Assembly: GCF_004362975.1 (NCBI RefSeq)
Contig: NZ_SNXO01000011.1
Coordinates: 1-59,592, forward strand
Source of the DNA: Aminicella lysinilytica
GTDB taxonomy: Bacteria > Bacillota > Clostridia > Peptostreptococcales > Anaerovoracaceae
Length of the DNA stretch: 59,592 nucleotides
Direction: 5' to 3'
This document shows, piece after piece, positions 26,900 through 35,699 of this stretch (the stretch's first letter is position 1; each line of letters opens with the position of its first letter). Position numbers and translations under genes: made by a program. The notes beneath the pieces are model-generated. The model was not told where the DNA came from, did not search any database, and was given only the letters and a program-made list of their open reading frames with translations.

Positions 26900-27861
26900 G
26901 AGATCTTTACGATGAAGTGGGCATAGTGAAGCCGAAACTGCTGGAACACTGCCCGTTAAAGCTTAGGGAAAAGAGCAGAGTGAACATATTTGCTTTAGGC
27001 GATGTGGGGACTACAGTGCTTATAGGCCTGCGCCTTATGGGCGGCGATGTCATATCATCCATAGGCATATATGACATAAACAATGCCAATCTTCAGCGAC
27101 TTGAAATGGAAATGAACCAGATCAGAGTGCCCTTCGAGGGCGATGAGAACTCCATGCCTCAGGTCAGCGTTATTGCTGAGGAGGAACTCTTCGACTGCGA
27201 TGTCCTGGTATTTTGCGCCAGCAAAGGCGTGCCGGGCATCGGTGTTGAAGGCGACGTGCGCATGGCTCAGCTGGAAGCTAACAAAGAAATCATTTCTAAC
27301 TGCGGCGATCTGGCAAAAGCCGCGGGCTTCCAAGGCATGGTCTGCGTAGTGTCAGACCCGGTGGACCCTTTGTGCAAAGCGCTGCTCCAGTCTTCTGGGC
27401 TGGATCCGGCCCAGATACAGGGTTACGGTCTGGGAGTCATGAACGCGCGGGCCCTCTATTACGCCGGACATGACAACAGGTTCGTAGCCTATGCAACAAA
27501 GGGCAGGGCCTTCGGCCCTCATGGCCATGATCTGGTTATCGCAGATAATGTAGAGAATTACGATGACAGCCTGTCCCGGGAACTTACGGCTCTGGCTATA
27601 GACGCCAATATGAAGGTCAGGGACTTGGGATACAAGCCGTACATAGCGCCGGCTCTGTCGTCAGCAGCCATATCCATACTCATGACCATGAGAGGTCAGT
27701 GGCATTACAGTTCCCTGTATTTCGGCGACGGCACCAGCGGTGCCTTTCTGGGGATGAAGAATATCATGACTCAGACGGGGCCGGAATACGAGAATATTAA
27801 ACTGGATGAGAAGCTTTTCAAACGTATAAGGAAAGCCTACATAAATCTATGCGTACTTTAA
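26881..27861 (+). CDS. Lactate/malate dehydrogenase-like NAD(P)-binding protein
   Basis: This 326-residue protein of the LDH/MDH superfamily has a Rossmann loop ALGDVGTTVLIGLRL near residue 38. Counterparts of family motifs are SDPVDPLCKALL (substrate loop), GLGVMNARALYY (Arg/Asn region) and GPHGHDLV, which corresponds to the catalytic-His GEHGD motif. It is too divergent to name the substrate. ATG 26881 follows GGGGG by about eight bases and lies inside the end of the 1604-residue gene, so the two are tightly coupled. It may reduce or oxidise a hydroxy-acid product handled by that protein; this is inference. Confidence 0.65.
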   Translation: MAEKVIRDLYDEVGIVKPKLLEHCPLKLREKSRVNIFALGDVGTTVLIGLRLMGGDVISSIGIYDINNANLQRLEMEMNQIRVPFEGDENSMPQVSVIAEEELFDCDVLVFCASKGVPGIGVEGDVRMAQLEANKEIISNCGDLAKAAGFQGMVCVVSDPVDPLCKALLQSSGLDPAQIQGYGLGVMNARALYYAGHDNRFVAYATKGRAFGPHGHDLVIADNVENYDDSLSRELTALAIDANMKVRDLGYKPYIAPALSSAAISILMTMRGQWHYSSLYFGDGTSGAFLGMKNIMTQTGPEYENIKLDEKLFKRIRKAYINLCVL

Positions 27862-27874
27862 GGGAGATGATACA

Positions 27875-28933
27875 GTGTTAACGCTGGTAAAATTAGGTTG
27901 GAACAACAGGACCGACACGGAGAGAATCGACAGGATACTTGCAAAGGCCCTGGTGGATACGAAATATAAGGTGATCAAAGGGGCTTCGGGCTTCAGTTAT
28001 GCTATGGAGTCAGGGGAGATGTCAGACCGGATCGTTTTCGTCATGGCAATGCCTGAAAACGGATTCTGTCCGGAAAGCCAGGAACTTATGGGATTCCTAA
28101 TGGATCATCCTAACTGCCTAGAGGGAGTCATCGGCGGCGTCATAATCGACGGCCACAGCGAGCTATTCACCAAGAGCATCGCGCGGAAATTGATTTTTTC
28201 CGCAAACGGCGCCGGTTGCACTTTCCCGGGAAGACCTCTGGTGGAAGCCACGGGATCCCTGTATAATTTCAATGTCATAAGCAAAGTCCGCGGCATAAGC
28301 AATCTGGAAGCCTATGAGAGCGGCGTAGGGGATCTCATCAGTAAGGTCATGGAATTCAGCCCTGTTGCAGTGACTGATCCGGACATACTGGTTCTTCATG
28401 CAAGCAGCAGGAGCGCATCTAACAGTCTGCTCCTCTGGGAAATGATTAATAAAACCATAGGAGATAGAGCCAGGGTCACGGAAATATCTCTGAGGAACGG
28501 CACCGTGGTCGACTGCAGAGGCTGCAGTTACGAGACCTGCAGCTACTTTGGCGAGAAGGGCGACTGCATCTACGGCGGCGTCATGGTGGACAAAGTTTAT
28601 CCGGCCATTATCAAATGCAATGTGCTGGTGCTGGTATGCCCTAATTATAACGATGCGGTCAGCGCCAACATAACGGCATTCTTCAACAGGCTGACAGCGC
28701 TGTTCCGGACTAACGATTTTTCTGCGAAGAAGGTCTACGCCTTGGTAGTGTCCGGGTACAGCGGATGCGACATTGTGGCAGAGCAGATAATCGGAGCCAT
28801 GAACTGCAACAAAAATTTCATCTTGCCGCCGCGGTTCGCGTTGTTGGAAACGGCCAACGATCCAGAGAGTATACTGCAGTGCGAGAACATAGGAAGGCGA
28901 GCAGAAGGAATGGCGGAAAGAATATTGAAGTGA
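27875..28933 (+). CDS. Flavodoxin-like / NADPH-dependent FMN reductase family protein
   Basis: This is a 352-residue protein with two alpha/beta regions. The N-terminal about 165 residues look like a degenerate flavodoxin-type fold. The rest follows the NADPH-dependent FMN reductase/iron-sulfur flavoprotein pattern, with ASSRSASNSLLLWEM as the phosphate loop and a cysteine cluster CRGCSYETCSYFGEKGDC near residue 215. GTG 27875 is used, preceded by AGGGAG. It starts 13 bases after the LDH-like gene and completes a three-gene set with the 1604-residue protein. A redox role is likely, but the partner and cofactor state are unknown. Confidence 0.6.
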   Translation: MLTLVKLGWNNRTDTERIDRILAKALVDTKYKVIKGASGFSYAMESGEMSDRIVFVMAMPENGFCPESQELMGFLMDHPNCLEGVIGGVIIDGHSELFTKSIARKLIFSANGAGCTFPGRPLVEATGSLYNFNVISKVRGISNLEAYESGVGDLISKVMEFSPVAVTDPDILVLHASSRSASNSLLLWEMINKTIGDRARVTEISLRNGTVVDCRGCSYETCSYFGEKGDCIYGGVMVDKVYPAIIKCNVLVLVCPNYNDAVSANITAFFNRLTALFRTNDFSAKKVYALVVSGYSGCDIVAEQIIGAMNCNKNFILPPRFALLETANDPESILQCENIGRRAEGMAERILK

Positions 28934-28977
28934 AAGATAGTGTAAAATAGCTGCTTTATTTTTCACGGTGAATATAG

Positions 28978-28983
28978 TATAAT
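28978..28983 (+). promoter_or_regulatory. Candidate -10 box for dsdA
   Basis: TATAAT lies 52 bases ahead of the dsdA start, in a 102-base gap after the flavoprotein gene. No convincing -35 is present, so dsdA may also be read from upstream. Confidence 0.35.
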
Positions 28984-29035
28984 TACATGACTGCATTGAG
29001 AATGAGTTAGGTCTTAATTGAGGAGGGAGAACAAG

Positions 29036-30340
29036 ATGGATATAGATAAACTAGTAGTTGAACATCCTATAATAAAGAATATGATGGAGGATAAGGAGGT
29101 CTTCTGGCTCAACGACAGAGCCGGGGAGAAGGCAGCCATGCCCTTTGGAATGAAGGATATAGACGATGCGGAGCTGCGCTTGTTACGTTTTGCTCCTTAC
29201 ATCAAGACGGCTTTTCCGGAGACGGAAGCCAGAGGCGGCATAATAGAGTCGCCTTTGACAGAAATCAGTAAAATGAAAACTGTATTGGAAGAAGACTGCG
29301 GCCACGAAATACCTGGCCGTCTGTTTCTGAAGTGTGACAGTCACCTGGCCATATCAGGATCCGTAAAAGCCAGAGGCGGCATATATGAAGTCCTGAAGTT
29401 CGCCGAGAAAGTTGCCATGGATCACGGAATGCTTAAGGAGACCGATGATTATTCGATCCTTGCTGATGACAAGTTCCGCGAGCTTTTCAGTCAGTACAGC
29501 GTAGCCGTTGGTTCTACCGGAAACCTAGGACTTTCCATAGGCATCATGAGCGCCAGACTGGGATTCAAGGTAACTGTACATATGTCTGCCGATGCAAGGC
29601 AGTGGAAGAAAGACATGCTCAGGTCCAAAGGCGTCACAGTAGTTGAATATCCTGACGATTATCAGAAGGCAGTAGCAGAAGGAAGAAAAGAAGCAGAGAA
29701 CGATCCGACCTGTCATTTCGTTGATGACGAGGGTTCTGCAGATCTGTTCCTGGGTTATGCTGTTGCGGCCAAAAGGCTGGTGGAGCAGTTTAAGAGACTT
29801 CAGATCAAAGTAGATAAAAACCACCCTGCATTTGTTTACATTCCCTGCGGCGTAGGCGGAGCTCCCGGGGGAGTCACTTTCGGACTCAAGCAGATGTTCG
29901 GAAATAATGTACATTGTTTCTTCGCAGAACCTACTCATGCTCCGTGCATGACACTGGGCCTGCTGACAGGACTTAATGACGGAATTTCTGTCGGAGACAT
30001 AGGAATAGACGGAAAAACAGCAGCCGACGGCCTGGCTGTCGGCAGACCATCGAGACTGGTAGGCTCCATAATGGAGACTCTGCTGGATGGCTGTTATACA
30101 ATTAAAGATGAAAAACTGTATCCGTTCCTGGCTCAACTTGCCGACAATGAGGATATCTTCATCGAACCGTCGGCCTGCGCATCCTTCGAAGGACCTGCTA
30201 TGGTATCCTCGGCAGAAGCGTATCTGATCAAGAACAACCTGAAGGATAAAATGGAAAATGCCACGCACATCCTCTGGGCTACCGGTGGAAACATGGTGCC
30301 GAAAGAAGAAATGCAGGCATATTACAATATGGGCAAATAA
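29036..30340 (+). CDS. dsdA: D-serine ammonia-lyase (dehydratase)
   Basis: This PLP enzyme converts D-serine to pyruvate and ammonia. The 434-residue length is normal. The PLP-lysine motif [14 protein letters not shown] is near residue 110, the phosphate/substrate region [19 protein letters not shown] is present, and the glycine loop [10 protein letters not shown] lies near residue 270. GAGGAGGGAG precedes ATG 29036. Its product feeds the pyruvate oxidoreductase encoded at 1717. It ends one base before the stop codon of the convergent phosphodiesterase gene, with no hairpin between them. Confidence 0.93.
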   Translation: MDIDKLVVEHPIIKNMMEDKEVFWLNDRAGEKAAMPFGMKDIDDAELRLLRFAPYIKTAFPETEARGGIIESPLTEISKMKTVLEEDCGHEIPGRLFLKCDSHLAISGSVKARGGIYEVLKFAEKVAMDHGMLKETDDYSILADDKFRELFSQYSVAVGSTGNLGLSIGIMSARLGFKVTVHMSADARQWKKDMLRSKGVTVVEYPDDYQKAVAEGRKEAENDPTCHFVDDEGSADLFLGYAVAAKRLVEQFKRLQIKVDKNHPAFVYIPCGVGGAPGGVTFGLKQMFGNNVHCFFAEPTHAPCMTLGLLTGLNDGISVGDIGIDGKTAADGLAVGRPSRLVGSIMETLLDGCYTIKDEKLYPFLAQLADNEDIFIEPSACASFEGPAMVSSAEAYLIKNNLKDKMENATHILWATGGNMVPKEEMQAYYNMGK

Positions 30341-30913
30341 TTAAAAACGATCGCTGTAATTTATCATCCCGCGGAGAAATCCTCCGTGGGACTTTTTCTT
30401 TTCATCTTTGTCGAAGAAATTTGAATAGTAGTATATGGCTACCTGCAGTTGATCTTCTGTAGCGGTGATCAGGGCGCAGGATCCGGATGTTCCGTCTCTT
30501 GGGGATGTAAGGCTGCCCGGGTTGATCAGTGTCAGTCCATGGTAATCTTCATATACTGGAATGTGGGTATGACCGAAGCATACTGCCTTGCACTGGTTTT
30601 CTTCGGCAAGGTAGGACAGTCTGTCGTAGTCAAGGTCTACTATTTCTACATGACCGTGGGTAACGAGTATGTTTCCCCAAGGTGTCTCTACTACTTTAAA
30701 GTCTCTGTCGCGCTGGCCGTCGCAGTTGCCTTTGACTGAGATGACTGGCGTGGCCAGGTATCCTTCTATGGATCCGGCGTCGCGCTGGTAGTCTCCGCAG
30801 TGGATTATGGTGTCTATTTTCTCACCGTCGGCTGTGAGCTGGCTGACTTTCTCGAACATGTCGTAGGTCTTTTCCAGGTGGCCGTGGGTGTCGCTTGTTA
30901 CAAATATATTCAT
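30341..30913 (-). CDS. yfcE: YfcE/MJ0936-family metallophosphoesterase
   Basis: This small calcineurin-like phosphodiesterase has 190 residues. Metal ligands appear in the standard order: SDTHG (DxH), HCGDYQRD (GD), GNCD (GNxD), THGH and FGHTH. Family members hydrolyse phosphodiesters in vitro with unclear physiological substrates. The gene is transcribed from a minus-strand promoter just outside its start and converges on dsdA with no spacing. Confidence 0.85.
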   Translation of the reverse strand: MNIFVTSDTHGHLEKTYDMFEKVSQLTADGEKIDTIIHCGDYQRDAGSIEGYLATPVISVKGNCDGQRDRDFKVVETPWGNILVTHGHVEIVDLDYDRLSYLAEENQCKAVCFGHTHIPVYEDYHGLTLINPGSLTSPRDGTSGSCALITATEDQLQVAIYYYSNFFDKDEKKKSHGGFLRGMINYSDRF

Positions 30914-30929
30914 GTTTACCTCCGAGGGT

Positions 30930-30958
30930 ATTATACAGCAAGAAGGTCAGTCTGTCCA
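30930..30958 (-). promoter_or_regulatory. Sigma-A promoter of the phosphodiesterase gene
   Basis: On the minus strand, TGGACA (30953-30958) and TATAAT (30930-30935) are 17 bases apart, ending 17 bases before the ATG. The intergenic repeat starts directly upstream of it. Confidence 0.6.
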
Positions 30959-30959
30959 T

Positions 30960-31315
30960 TCTGCGCCTGCTGGTCCTCGTGTGCAGGCAGCCCGCACGGC
31001 TCACTCGCCAAGAGCAGAACACCATGCAAACTCGTTGAAGCCTCGGAACCTTTGCAAGGTTCTAAAGGACGCCTCTTACGGTAAAATGTGTAAACGCATT
31101 TTACCTATTCCTCGTCCTTTGCTTCAACTTCAGACAGTGCATGGTGTTTAGCTGCTCTTGTTGCTCCTTTCGCCTCGGGCTGCTCTTGCTCCTGCGGAAT
31201 CGCTGGCGCGGAATGGCAGACTAGATGTGTTGAAAGTGACCTTGGTTTTGGTGAAGTGGCTTTAAGTTTTGATTTCTTCGCCGTCAGGCAGGGTAACGTG
31301 CAGTCTTTGCAGGCA
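30960..31315 (+). repeat. Dispersed structured repeat, copy C
   Basis: The folding elements match copy B at 17224 but the bases differ. There is a hairpin GCCTGC/GCAGGC around the 12-base loop TGGTCCTCGTGT (30965-30988). The outer stem is AACACCATGCA (31018-31028) with TGCATGGTGTT (31138-31148), and the inner stem TTGAAGC/GCTTCAA. A hairpin GAACCTT/AAGGTTC (31046-31062) and a long hairpin AAAGGACG/CGTCCTTT (31064-31120) enclosing GGTAAAATG/CATTTTACC follow. The 3' domain has TTTAGCTGCTC, GCTCCTGCGGAATCGC, and TTCGCCGTCA with GTAACGTG. It lies between the promoter of a minus-strand gene and a terminator, so it is not simply the tail of a coding transcript. Confidence 0.75.
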
Positions 31316-31317
31316 CG

Positions 31318-31349
31318 AAAAAAACTGTTGTCATGGCAACAGTTTTTTT
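31318..31349. terminator. Bidirectional intrinsic terminator
   Basis: A 13-bp stem (seven A then CTGTTG; complement CAACAG then seven T) with a six-base loop lies 34 bases beyond the stop of the minus-strand gene at 31384 and at the end of repeat copy C. T-tracts are present on both strands. Confidence 0.85.
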
Positions 31350-31383
31350 CGATTAATGCTAAATTGTGATATGCAGATCGGTG

Positions 31384-31617
31384 CTAAATAGCGGTTACAG
31401 CGCCATTGAACAGTTTCAATGTGATGGAACCATTGATCTGCTGGAGATTATGTACTTTATTTATTACATCTGTTTTGGTTACATTCTCGCCTTCGCAGAC
31501 ATATTCTATCATTTTCTCTACGCCAGTCTTGTTGAATTCCTTACCATTTACTGATGATACCTGTCCGTCTTTCAGTCCCAGCTCCAAATATGCTGGATAA
31601 TCTACTGTGTTTTTCAT
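31384..31617 (-). CDS. Small conserved-looking protein of unknown function (77 aa)
   Basis: No family is recognised. GGAGGAG is about seven bases ahead of the ATG, a good sigma-A promoter lies upstream and a terminator downstream, so it is very likely a real monocistronic gene. The protein is acidic to neutral, without a signal peptide or membrane segment. It contains a short beta-rich start (YLELGLKDGQVSSVNGKEF) and a helical middle. The opposite-strand frame at 31366-31554 lacks such signals. Confidence 0.6.
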   Translation of the reverse strand: MKNTVDYPAYLELGLKDGQVSSVNGKEFNKTGVEKMIEYVCEGENVTKTDVINKVHNLQQINGSITLKLFNGAVTAI

Positions 31618-31685
31618 TTTCTGCTCCTCCGATTAATATAAATGCTTCAATTATTAGTGCGAATAAAAATTTATCTATTAATATA

Positions 31686-31713
31686 ATTATACAAATCTTG
31701 CATACAAAGTCAA
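31686..31713 (-). promoter_or_regulatory. Sigma-A promoter of the small unknown gene
   Basis: On the minus strand, TTGACT (31708-31713) and TATAAT (31686-31691) are separated by 16 bases, about 70 bases before the start codon. Confidence 0.65.
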
Positions 31714-31869
31714 GAGGAAACTAATAAAAATCAAAAAGTATTTATTTTTATACACTTTTTGAATCACCACGTAAATGATACTTATTTGTAGTCAAATTCT
31801 GAACTTTGTGGTAGTATATAGATGAAATGTTAAAGGTTGATTTGATTTGATTAATGAGAGGTCAAAAGA

Positions 31870-33108
31870 GTGAGAGAACATTTTGAGGAGAAATATTTCA
31901 AGCTGGGCTTGTGTATTTTTGCCGCTGGTGCAGGTATTATCCTGTTCTTCTTTATTGTGAAGGATATTGATGTTATAGGCAAGGCGATAGCTGACTTTAA
32001 CAGCATATTGACGCCGTTTATCATAGGATTGGTAATGGCTTACCTTTTGTGCCCGCTGTACAATTGGGTAACGCGTAACGTGTACCATCTTACATGCGAA
32101 CAGGTGAAACCGCGGCACGCATTTATCTTTGCCAAGGTCATTGCAAGCATAGTGTCAATGATATTTTTGCTGGCAATAATGGCCGGAATTTGCGCACTGC
32201 TTTTACCGCAGATAATCAAGAGCATAATTGCCATCATAGAGATCCTGCCGGGCAGGATGAACGACCTGACGGCCTGGCTGACAGATACTCTGGGCAATTC
32301 CAGATACCCAAAGCTGGCCGATAATGTGGACAGCGCTATACAGAGCATATACGATTACCTGATGAAGTGGATAAATGCTCACATTCTTCCGGGAGTGGGC
32401 TCATATATTGCCAAGATATCAGAAGGCGTCATACTGACGCTGAAGACTTTCCTCAACATAATCATCGGTATAGTTGTCTGTGTTTACTTCCTTAACAGTA
32501 AAGAGAAGTTCAAGGCAGAAACCAAGAAGACGGTAATTGCCACTTTCAGAAAGGACAAGGCAGATGCCATATTTGATTTCGGCAATTTTATTAATCGTAC
32601 ATTTGGCGGATTCATCAACGGTAAGATCATAGATTCCATAATAATAGGGTTCATTTGCTACTTCTTCATGATGCTGTTCAACTGGCCGTATCCGGCACTG
32701 ATATCAACGATCATAGGCGTGACCAATATCATACCTTTCTTCGGACCTTTTATCGGAGCCATACCTACGTCCATAATAATCTGCGTCATCAATCCGATCA
32801 CTGCCGGCGAGTTCATAATATTCGTATTCTGCCTGCAGCAGTTCGATGGAAATATACTGGGGCCTAAGATCCTTGGCGGAACTACAGGCCTTGCAAGCTT
32901 TTGGGTAATGTTCGCCATCATTCTGGGAGGCGGCATGTTCGGCTTCATCGGTATGATACTTGGAGTGCCGGTCTTCGCCATTATCTACCACTATTTCAAA
33001 CTGCTTGTGGAGAAAAGGCTGGAGAAGAAAGGATGCCCTTACGAGACGGCGGATTATGAAGAATTCAATAAATACGATATAAACAGGAAGGATATCCGTA
33101 AGAAATGA
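31870..33108 (+). CDS. AI-2E family (PerM/YdiK) membrane transporter
   Basis: This is a 412-residue integral membrane protein. It has two N-terminal hydrophobic segments, a central soluble-like stretch (about residues 110-185) and several C-terminal segments with the family motifs FGGFINGKIIDSIIIG and NIIPFFGPFIGAIPT. Some members export autoinducer-2 and others act in Na+/H+ exchange or stress; the substrate cannot be read from sequence. GTG 31870 is preceded by GAGAGG. The stop overlaps the murB start by four bases, so it probably opens the murB-PHP-rapZ operon. Confidence 0.8.
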   Translation: MREHFEEKYFKLGLCIFAAGAGIILFFFIVKDIDVIGKAIADFNSILTPFIIGLVMAYLLCPLYNWVTRNVYHLTCEQVKPRHAFIFAKVIASIVSMIFLLAIMAGICALLLPQIIKSIIAIIEILPGRMNDLTAWLTDTLGNSRYPKLADNVDSAIQSIYDYLMKWINAHILPGVGSYIAKISEGVILTLKTFLNIIIGIVVCVYFLNSKEKFKAETKKTVIATFRKDKADAIFDFGNFINRTFGGFINGKIIDSIIIGFICYFFMMLFNWPYPALISTIIGVTNIIPFFGPFIGAIPTSIIICVINPITAGEFIIFVFCLQQFDGNILGPKILGGTTGLASFWVMFAIILGGGMFGFIGMILGVPVFAIIYHYFKLLVEKRLEKKGCPYETADYEEFNKYDINRKDIRKK

Positions 33109-33971
33109 AAATAATGAAAAATGTAGACATGAGCAGGTATACTACTTTCAGGGCCGGAGGCAAGGCTGATGAAATGGTCATTCCGGAAACCGCGGAAGAA
33201 CTCGTGGAAGCACTCAATGAAATAGAAGAAAAGAAAGTACCGTATATCATGCTGGGAAACGGCTCAAACACGCTGGTCAGGGATGGCGGATTTCACGGCA
33301 CGGTGATAAAGCTGGGCGAGAGATTTAACAAAATTCAGATTGACGGATCTGCTGTCTTATGCGGCAGCGGGGCTCTTATGTCCTCTGTTGCAAAAGCAGC
33401 CCTGGCGGCTGATCTTGCGGGATTTGAGTTTGCCAGCGGCATACCGGGCAGCATAGGCGGCGCAGTATTTATGAATGCCGGTGCTTACGGTGGAGAAATG
33501 AAAGATATCATAGTAAGCGCTACGGTAATAGACGGACAGGGCGGCGGAATCAAAGAGATATCTGCGGCGGACATGGATCTGTCGTACAGGCACAGCGCCT
33601 TCCAGGGCTCAGGCGACATAATCACACAGGTCAACCTTTGTTTAGCCAAGGGCGACCACGCTGATATAGCTGAGCGCATGAGAGAGCTGGCAGAAAAACG
33701 CAACACCAAACAGCCCGTTCAGTATCCCAGTGCAGGCAGTTTTTTCAAACGGCCGGAGGGCTACTTCGCCGGGAAACTTGTTCAGGATGCAGGCCTTAAG
33801 GGACTGACAGTAGGCGGCGCACAGGTCTCAGAACTCCACAGCGGGTTCATTATCAACAGAGGCGGTGCCACAGCTACGGACATAATCCAGTTGATGCATC
33901 TGGTGCAGAATGCAGTTTACGATAAGTTCGGGGTGAAACTCGAACCGGAGGTACGAATAATTGGAGATTGA
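33105..33971 (+). CDS. murB: UDP-N-acetylenolpyruvoylglucosamine reductase
   Basis: This enzyme reduces UDP-GlcNAc-enolpyruvate to UDP-MurNAc with NADPH and FAD in peptidoglycan synthesis. It has 288 residues, the type II form. Motifs are TTFRAGGKAD at the N-terminus, MLGNGSNTLV (FAD binding), GIPGSIGGAVFMNAGAYGGE, and the catalytic serine in YPSAGSFFKRP. It overlaps both neighbours. murB beside PHP, rapZ and whiA genes is a standard Firmicute arrangement. Confidence 0.95.
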   Translation: MKIMKNVDMSRYTTFRAGGKADEMVIPETAEELVEALNEIEEKKVPYIMLGNGSNTLVRDGGFHGTVIKLGERFNKIQIDGSAVLCGSGALMSSVAKAALAADLAGFEFASGIPGSIGGAVFMNAGAYGGEMKDIIVSATVIDGQGGGIKEISAADMDLSYRHSAFQGSGDIITQVNLCLAKGDHADIAERMRELAEKRNTKQPVQYPSAGSFFKRPEGYFAGKLVQDAGLKGLTVGGAQVSELHSGFIINRGGATATDIIQLMHLVQNAVYDKFGVKLEPEVRIIGD

Positions 33972-34725
33972 TTGCAGCAAATACAGAATGAAATATGATC
34001 TGCATACTCATACGACCTATTCCCACGGATTCATCAAGCCACACGGAAAAGGCACAATGGAGGAAAATGTACGGGCGGCCATAGCAGCCGGCCTCGACGG
34101 CATAGCCATATCGGATCATGGGCCGGGGCATATTTTCTACGGGCTGAAAAGGCAGCTTTTGCCTGAAATGCATGAGGAAATAAAGAGGCTGAGACGGGCT
34201 TATCCGCAGATCGATATATATTTCAGCGTTGAAGCCAATCTTATGGAAAGCGAAAATAATCTGGATGTCAGCCACGAGGAGATTGGTGATTACGATTTCA
34301 TTCTTGCAGGCTACCATTACGGAGTCTTTCATGGCCACTGTATGGCCAATTTCATGAATAATAAGAAACTATCGGGAAAATCAGTGAGGGACAAACTCCT
34401 TGAGCTGAATACGGAAATGGCCGTGGGAGCCATCCGCAAGAACCAAATCAAAGTCCTGACCCACCCGGGCGACAAGGGACCTTTTGATATACATGAAATA
34501 GCTAAAGCCTGCGCAGACACAGGAACACTGATGGAAATCAGCACCTGGCACAGTCACCTGACCGTAGAAGAAATAAAGATAGCAATGAAGGAAGATGTAG
34601 GATTTATAATAGACAGCGATGCCCACACGCCGGACAGAGTGGGCAGCTTCGCCGGCGGACTATCCCGTGCGGCAGAGGCGGGACTTGATCTGGACAGGAT
34701 AGTAAATGTAGAGGAGATCAGATAA
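33961..34725 (+). CDS. PHP-domain phosphoesterase
   Basis: This 254-residue protein is of the PHP superfamily (YcdX/HisK-like). Metal ligands appear as LHTHTTYSHG near residue 14, ISDHGPGH near 50, EAN near 86, the GYHYGVFHGH region, and SDAHTPDRVG near the C-terminus. TTG 33961 is chosen because GGAGG is nine bases ahead; ATG 33988 is the alternative and would lose nine residues. It overlaps murB by 11 bases and abuts rapZ. Substrate unknown; members hydrolyse phosphomonoesters. Confidence 0.8.
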   Translation: MEIDCSKYRMKYDLHTHTTYSHGFIKPHGKGTMEENVRAAIAAGLDGIAISDHGPGHIFYGLKRQLLPEMHEEIKRLRRAYPQIDIYFSVEANLMESENNLDVSHEEIGDYDFILAGYHYGVFHGHCMANFMNNKKLSGKSVRDKLLELNTEMAVGAIRKNQIKVLTHPGDKGPFDIHEIAKACADTGTLMEISTWHSHLTVEEIKIAMKEDVGFIIDSDAHTPDRVGSFAGGLSRAAEAGLDLDRIVNVEEIR

Positions 34726-35597
34726 TGGGCGGTGCCGAGAAAATGAAGATAGTGCTTATAACGGGACTTTCCGGAGCAGGGAAGACTCATGCGGCCGACT
34801 GGTTCGAGGACCAGGGGTATTACTGCATCGACAATATGCCTCAGTCACTTATCAAGAACTTCCTGGAACTTTCAGCAATGACGACTAAGGAAATCGACAA
34901 GGCTGCCTTTGTTGTAGACATCAGGAGCGACGAATTCTTCAAGGGCATGAAAGACACCTTGGACTACCTTGACAGTCTGGAAAAGGTGGACTTCAAGGTT
35001 TTGTTCATAGAAGCCTCAGACAGCACTTTGCTCAAACGCTTCAACGAGACACGGCGTAACCACCCACTGGCCGAAGGCCTGACTAACCGCAGCGTCATAG
35101 AGAAGGAAAGGGAGATGCTGTCGGCCTTGCGAGACAGGTCTGACTATATAATCGATACGACTAATCTCAAGGTGGCAGAATTCAATACCCAGATGGACAA
35201 TCTATTCGCTGAACAGGGAGACGGTAAAGGCAAGCTGGCCTTGAACCTGGTTTCCTTCGGATATAAGTACGGCATCCCTCAGGAGATGGATATGGTCTTC
35301 GATATGAGGTTCCTGCCTAATCCATATTACGTGGCCAGTCTCAAGCATCTGACGGGAAATAATAAGAAGGTGTCACAGTATGTCCTTAAGCATGACATAG
35401 CCAAGACATTCATTGACCAGTTGGACAAGCTGGTGAACACCGTTGCGCCTTACTACAAGAAGGAAGGCAAGTACCATCTGAACATAGCCTTCGGATGCAC
35501 GGGAGGCCAGCATCGTTCGGTTACTATGGCCAATGAAATGGCCCGGATTTTTAAGAATGAAGGTTATCGCGTAACTCTTGAACACAAGGAAATTTAG
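34725..35597 (+). CDS. rapZ: RNase adapter / nucleotide-binding protein RapZ (YvcJ)
   Basis: This 290-residue P-loop protein has Walker A GLSGAGKT near residue 14, the conserved DNMP, DIRS and RRNHPL motifs and a C-terminal domain ending with FGCTGGQHRSV. In Bacillus YvcJ affects competence; in E. coli RapZ controls GlmZ RNA decay. GAGGAG lies nine bases before ATG 34725. It normally sits next to whiA; here kce has been placed between them. Confidence 0.93.
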   Translation: MGGAEKMKIVLITGLSGAGKTHAADWFEDQGYYCIDNMPQSLIKNFLELSAMTTKEIDKAAFVVDIRSDEFFKGMKDTLDYLDSLEKVDFKVLFIEASDSTLLKRFNETRRNHPLAEGLTNRSVIEKEREMLSALRDRSDYIIDTTNLKVAEFNTQMDNLFAEQGDGKGKLALNLVSFGYKYGIPQEMDMVFDMRFLPNPYYVASLKHLTGNNKKVSQYVLKHDIAKTFIDQLDKLVNTVAPYYKKEGKYHLNIAFGCTGGQHRSVTMANEMARIFKNEGYRVTLEHKEI

Positions 35598-35606
35598 TGA
35601 TATAAT
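35578..35606 (+). promoter_or_regulatory. Strong sigma-A promoter of kce
   Basis: TTGAAC (35578-35583) and TATAAT (35601-35606) have a 17-base spacer, and TGA precedes the -10 as an extended element. The promoter overlaps the end of rapZ, and the start of transcription is expected near 35613. Confidence 0.8.
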
Positions 35607-35612
35607 CAGTTT

Positions 35613-35648
35613 GTGTCCTGCAGAGGGCACATGCGTGTATCATCACGC
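35613..35648 (+). promoter_or_regulatory. Structured 5' leader of kce
   Basis: Two hairpins occur at the predicted 5' end of the transcript: GTGTCCT/AGGGCAC with a 4-base loop (35613-35630, including one G-T pair) and GCGTG/CACGC with a 6-base loop (35633-35648). About 50 AT-rich bases then lead to the ribosome site. They may stabilise the message or regulate it. They match no riboswitch class that I recognise. Confidence 0.5.
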
Positions 35649-35699
35649 GATTTGAGTAGTTTAATTGATCAAAATATTTATTCAAAGGAGATTTTTACC

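Noticed and set aside
31366-31554. Plus-strand 62-codon frame opposite the small unknown gene
   Set aside because: No ribosome site; the minus-strand frame has promoter, ribosome site and terminator.
35613-35648. Known riboswitch in the kce leader
   Set aside because: Two simple hairpins do not match the conserved core of the lysine or any other riboswitch class that I recognise.
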